Shown one piece after another: positions 14,185-16,207 of a stretch of DNA of 16,207 nt. The position numbers and the translations under genes were made by a program. Numbering within the stretch: position 1 is the first letter of the stretch; each line of letters starts with the position of its first letter. The notes under the pieces were generated by a model. It saw only the letters and a program-made list of their open reading frames with translations. It searched no databases and was not told the origin of the DNA. This DNA comes from an uncultured Duganella sp. (GTDB taxonomy: Bacteria > Pseudomonadota > Gammaproteobacteria > Burkholderiales > Burkholderiaceae), in NCBI GenBank assembly GCA_946482635.1, contig CAMLSG010000118.1, forward strand, positions 1-16,207, given 5' to 3'.

Positions 14185-14801
14185 ACACTGCCGACCAGAT
14201 CCTGTTCCTGCTGAAGACGCGCGGTCCACGGACAGCGCAGCAACTGGCCGAGCTGCTTGACCTGACCTCGATGGGCGCGCGCCGGCACCTGGAAGCGGCG
14301 GAGGAACGCGGCTTCGTGACCTTTGAAGACGTGGCGGAAAAAGTGGGCCGCCCGTCGCGGCGCTGGCTGTTGACTGATGCCGGCCATGCGCGCTTCCCCG
14401 ATCGCCACGCGGACCTGACCCTGCAACTCATCACGCAAGTGCGCGCCTTGTTCGGCGAGGAAGGCATGGACAAGCTGATTGCCGCCCGCGAACAGGCCAG
14501 CGAAGCGTTCTACCGCTCGACAATCGGCGACGGCGCCGCATTGCCGGAACGTGTGCAGGCGCTGGCCCTGGCGCGCGACGTGGAAGGTTATATGGCCGAA
14601 GTCGAGCCGCAAAACGATGGCTCGCTACTGTTGGTCGAAAATCATTGCCCCATCTGTGCTGCCGCCCGCGAATGCCAGAACTTCTGCCGCTCGGAGCTCG
14701 ACGTCTTCCAGCGTGTGCTGGGCCCCGGCTGCCAGGTCGAGCGCGAGGAGCACATCCTGGCCGGGGAGCGCCGTTGCGCTTACCGGATCAAGCCTGTGTG
14801 A
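14181..14801 (+). CDS. SufR-like winged-helix regulator with cysteine cluster
   Basis: A 206-residue predicted DNA-binding regulator. The N-terminal winged helix-turn-helix (about 3-66) shows AQQLAELLDLTSMGARRHLEAAEERG and a GRPSRRWLLTDAG wing. The C-terminal part has C156-X12-C169-X14-C184-X14-C199, nearly the CX12CX13CX14C pattern described for the iron-sulfur repressor SufR, plus C159 and C165 close by. NHCPICAAA and RCAYRI also match the SufR/COG2345 family. An iron-sulfur cluster sensing iron or redox state is therefore plausible. The gene overlaps the MFS stop by ATGA and has a strong AAGGAG (14168-14173) 7 bp before the ATG. No suf or isc genes are in the window, so it is not linked to cluster assembly here; local control of the MFS gene is the simplest idea. 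Confidence 0.82.
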   Translation: MNTADQILFLLKTRGPRTAQQLAELLDLTSMGARRHLEAAEERGFVTFEDVAEKVGRPSRRWLLTDAGHARFPDRHADLTLQLITQVRALFGEEGMDKLIAAREQASEAFYRSTIGDGAALPERVQALALARDVEGYMAEVEPQNDGSLLLVENHCPICAAARECQNFCRSELDVFQRVLGPGCQVEREEHILAGERRCAYRIKPV

Positions 14802-14852
14802 CAGCATTTCCGGCGCTGGTGTAGAGTAAGGGAAAACCCAATGGAGGCGCCC

Positions 14853-15110
14853 ATGGATGACGCGATCAGGCGGCAGTTTGTCTCAGAGGTGTGGAAGCGA
14901 TTTGTCGAGGTGCAGAATTGGGCCATTGCCAACTGGCCCGACAGCGAGCATCCGCTCAGCACTTCCGACTTTGTCGAGGGCCGCAAGGAAATCCTCGGCC
15001 TCGGCTTGCCGCCCAACCTGAGGCCCGGGCATGAAAAACCGCAAGCGGCGCCCGAACCTGAGCAGGGCGGCCCGCAATATCAGGAAGTGACGCCGGCGCC
15101 CTGGCCCTGA
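14853..15110 (+). CDS. Small protein of unknown function
   Basis: An 85-residue protein I do not recognise. The N-terminal ~55 residues are predicted helical and amphipathic (DDAIRRQFVSEVWKRFVEVQNWAIANWP) with a conserved-looking tryptophan-rich stretch. The tail (about 57-85) is rich in proline, glutamate and glutamine and probably disordered. There is no signal peptide or membrane segment. ATG 14853 is chosen because GGAGG (14843-14847) lies 5 bp upstream; the earlier ATG at 14841 would put that site inside the gene. It follows the SufR-like gene after 51 bp that contain a possible weak -10 (TAGAGT, about 14830), so it could be the third gene of that operon or separate. Its last 31 bp overlap the convergent Bcr/CflA gene. 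The clear ribosome-binding site argues that it is real. Confidence 0.6.
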   Translation: MDDAIRRQFVSEVWKRFVEVQNWAIANWPDSEHPLSTSDFVEGRKEILGLGLPPNLRPGHEKPQAAPEPEQGGPQYQEVTPAPWP

Positions 15111-16207
15111 GGCTGGCCATGCGTGGCGCCCAGGTAGGTGGCAAAGCTCACCACCAGGCAAGCCACCAGGCCGAGCGCCAGGTGCAGTGCACTGTCGAAC
15201 AGCAGTGGCGCCACCAGCCCGGACACCAGTGCAAACAGCATCATCTGCAGGAAGGACTGCATCGACGCGGCCAGCCCGCTATTCTGCGGGAACAGGTTCA
15301 TGCCGGCCAGCGTCAACGGCGGCATCGCAAGGGCCAGCGAGAACGAGAACAGGAACAGCGGCAGCACGGCCCATGGAACGGTCGCGGCGAAGAACCAGTT
15401 GTAACCAACGTTGAGCGCAGCGGCGACGGCCATCAGCACAAAGCTCAGGCGAATCAGTTTCGCCGGCGGCATGCGGTGCGCCAGCTTGCCGCTCATTGTC
15501 GCCCCCAGTACGTGGCCACTGATCAGGGGGATGAACAGCCAGGCGAATGCAGTTTCCGGCAGCTTCAGGATATGCATGATGAAATAGGCGGCGGAGCCGA
15601 TGTACAGCGCGAAGCCGCCGAAGGCCGCGCCGAGCGACACCGACAGCAGCAGGAACTGGCGATGCTTCAGGACCATCCAGTAATTGCGCGCGATGGCGCC
15701 AAGATGCAGCGGGTGGCGCTTTTCCTGCGGCAGGCTTTCAGGCAGCCAGCGCCAGACGGCAACCCACATCAACACGCCGAAGGCGGTCAGGAACCAGAAG
15801 ATCGAGCGCCAGCCGAAGGAAACCTGCAGCCAGCCACCCAGCACAGGCGCGATGGCAGGCGCCAGGCCGAACACCATCATGATGTTGCCGAGGATTTTCT
15901 GGGCTTCCATGCCCTCGAATCGATCCTGCACGATGGCGCGGCCGATCACCGAACCGGCGCCGGACGCCAGGCCTTGCAGGATACGGGCGCCGAGCAGGAA
16001 GCCGAAGGAGCCGGCCAGCGCGCCACCCAGCGAAGCCAGGACGTACAGCACCAGCGACCACAGGATGACCGGGCGGCGGCCGAAGCTGTCCGACAGGGTG
16101 CCGTAGAACAGCATCATGAAGGCGAAGGTGAACAGGAACAGGCTCAGGGTCTGCTGGATCGCCATCGGGCTGGCGCTGAAAGTTTCCGCAATCGCCGGGA
16201 AAGAGGG
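15080..16207 (-). CDS. Bcr/CflA-family multidrug efflux MFS transporter, partial
   Basis: The gene runs off the right edge on the minus strand; about 375 residues are visible, and the missing N-terminus is probably 25-30 residues. The frame is open beyond the first in-window ATG (16165), and the residues before it (PAIAETFSASP) match the PAIAxxF segment normally found before the second helix of Bcr/CflA proteins, so that ATG is internal. Motif A appears as YGTLSDSFGRRPVIL, followed by ARILQGLASGAGSVIGRAIVQDRF, a strong Bcr/CflA signature, then APAIAPVLGGWL and FGWRSIFWFL. This family exports drugs such as bicyclomycin, chloramphenicol and sulfonamides at the cytoplasmic membrane by proton antiport; the actual substrate here is unknown. 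The 3' end overlaps the small convergent gene by 31 bp. Confidence 0.88.
   Translation of the reverse strand, partial: PSFPAIAETFSASPMAIQQTLSLFLFTFAFMMLFYGTLSDSFGRRPVILWSLVLYVLASLGGALAGSFGFLLGARILQGLASGAGSVIGRAIVQDRFEGMEAQKILGNIMMVFGLAPAIAPVLGGWLQVSFGWRSIFWFLTAFGVLMWVAVWRWLPESLPQEKRHPLHLGAIARNYWMVLKHRQFLLLSVSLGAAFGGFALYIGSAAYFIMHILKLPETAFAWLFIPLISGHVLGATMSGKLAHRMPPAKLIRLSFVLMAVAAALNVGYNWFFAATVPWAVLPLFLFSFSLALAMPPLTLAGMNLFPQNSGLAASMQSFLQMMLFALVSGLVAPLLFDSALHLALGLVACLVVSFATYLGATHGQPQGQGAGVTS

Noticed and set aside
1..16207. CRISPR arrays, tRNA/rRNA genes, insertion sequences, phage or toxin-antitoxin modules
   Set aside because: No regularly spaced direct repeats, transposase or integrase motifs, terminal inverted repeats or tRNA-like cloverleafs were seen; genes fill nearly all the sequence, and the longest gap is the 129-bp gntR/mdc control region.

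Overview
The window is a dense, high-GC stretch of bacterial chromosome. ATGA stop/start overlaps are frequent, no RNA genes or mobile elements are seen, and nothing suggests recent transfer. The gene content (malonate decarboxylase, TRAP transporter, tungstate ABC transporter, TrxC, Bcr/CflA efflux) fits a betaproteobacterium. I favour the Burkholderiales, perhaps an Oxalobacteraceae member such as Massilia or a relative, but that placement is inference from codon usage and gene style, not from a marker gene.

Layout. (1) Positions 1-1749, plus strand: the end of a tungstate ABC transporter operon, in the order permease (tupB, cut by the window edge), ATPase (tupC), binding protein (tupA). 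(2) 1746-2627, minus: an epoxide-hydrolase-like alpha/beta hydrolase. It is divergent from trxC (2689-3123, plus), which encodes zinc-ribbon thioredoxin 2. (3) 3120-12095, minus: one ten-gene operon. It starts with a three-gene TRAP transporter (binding protein, small permease, large permease) and runs without a break into a full biotin-independent malonate decarboxylase set, mdcA-C-D-E-G-B-H. (4) 12225-12887, plus: a GntR/FCD regulator divergent from that operon. (5) 12943-14801, plus: an MFS transporter overlapping a SufR-like regulator that carries a four-cysteine signature. (6) 14853-15110, plus: a small unknown protein. (7) 15080 to the right edge, minus: a Bcr/CflA drug-efflux MFS protein, N-terminus outside the window.

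How the genes work together. The TRAP system very probably imports malonate. MdcB makes the prosthetic-group precursor, MdcG attaches it to the carrier MdcC, and MdcH primes the carrier with malonyl groups. MdcA exchanges acetyl for malonyl, and MdcD/MdcE decarboxylate malonyl-S-carrier. The result is malonate to acetate plus CO2. The GntR protein matches the MdcY/GtrA type of malonate repressor. The 129-bp divergent region holds two face-to-face sigma70 promoters whose -35 boxes overlap almost completely, each with an inverted copy of TATGTATA at its start point. This is a compact malonate switch and the most interesting regulatory structure in the window.

I found no wholly novel system. The points most worth a second look are the TRAP-for-MdcLM replacement, the symmetric double promoter, and the MFS/SufR-like pair.
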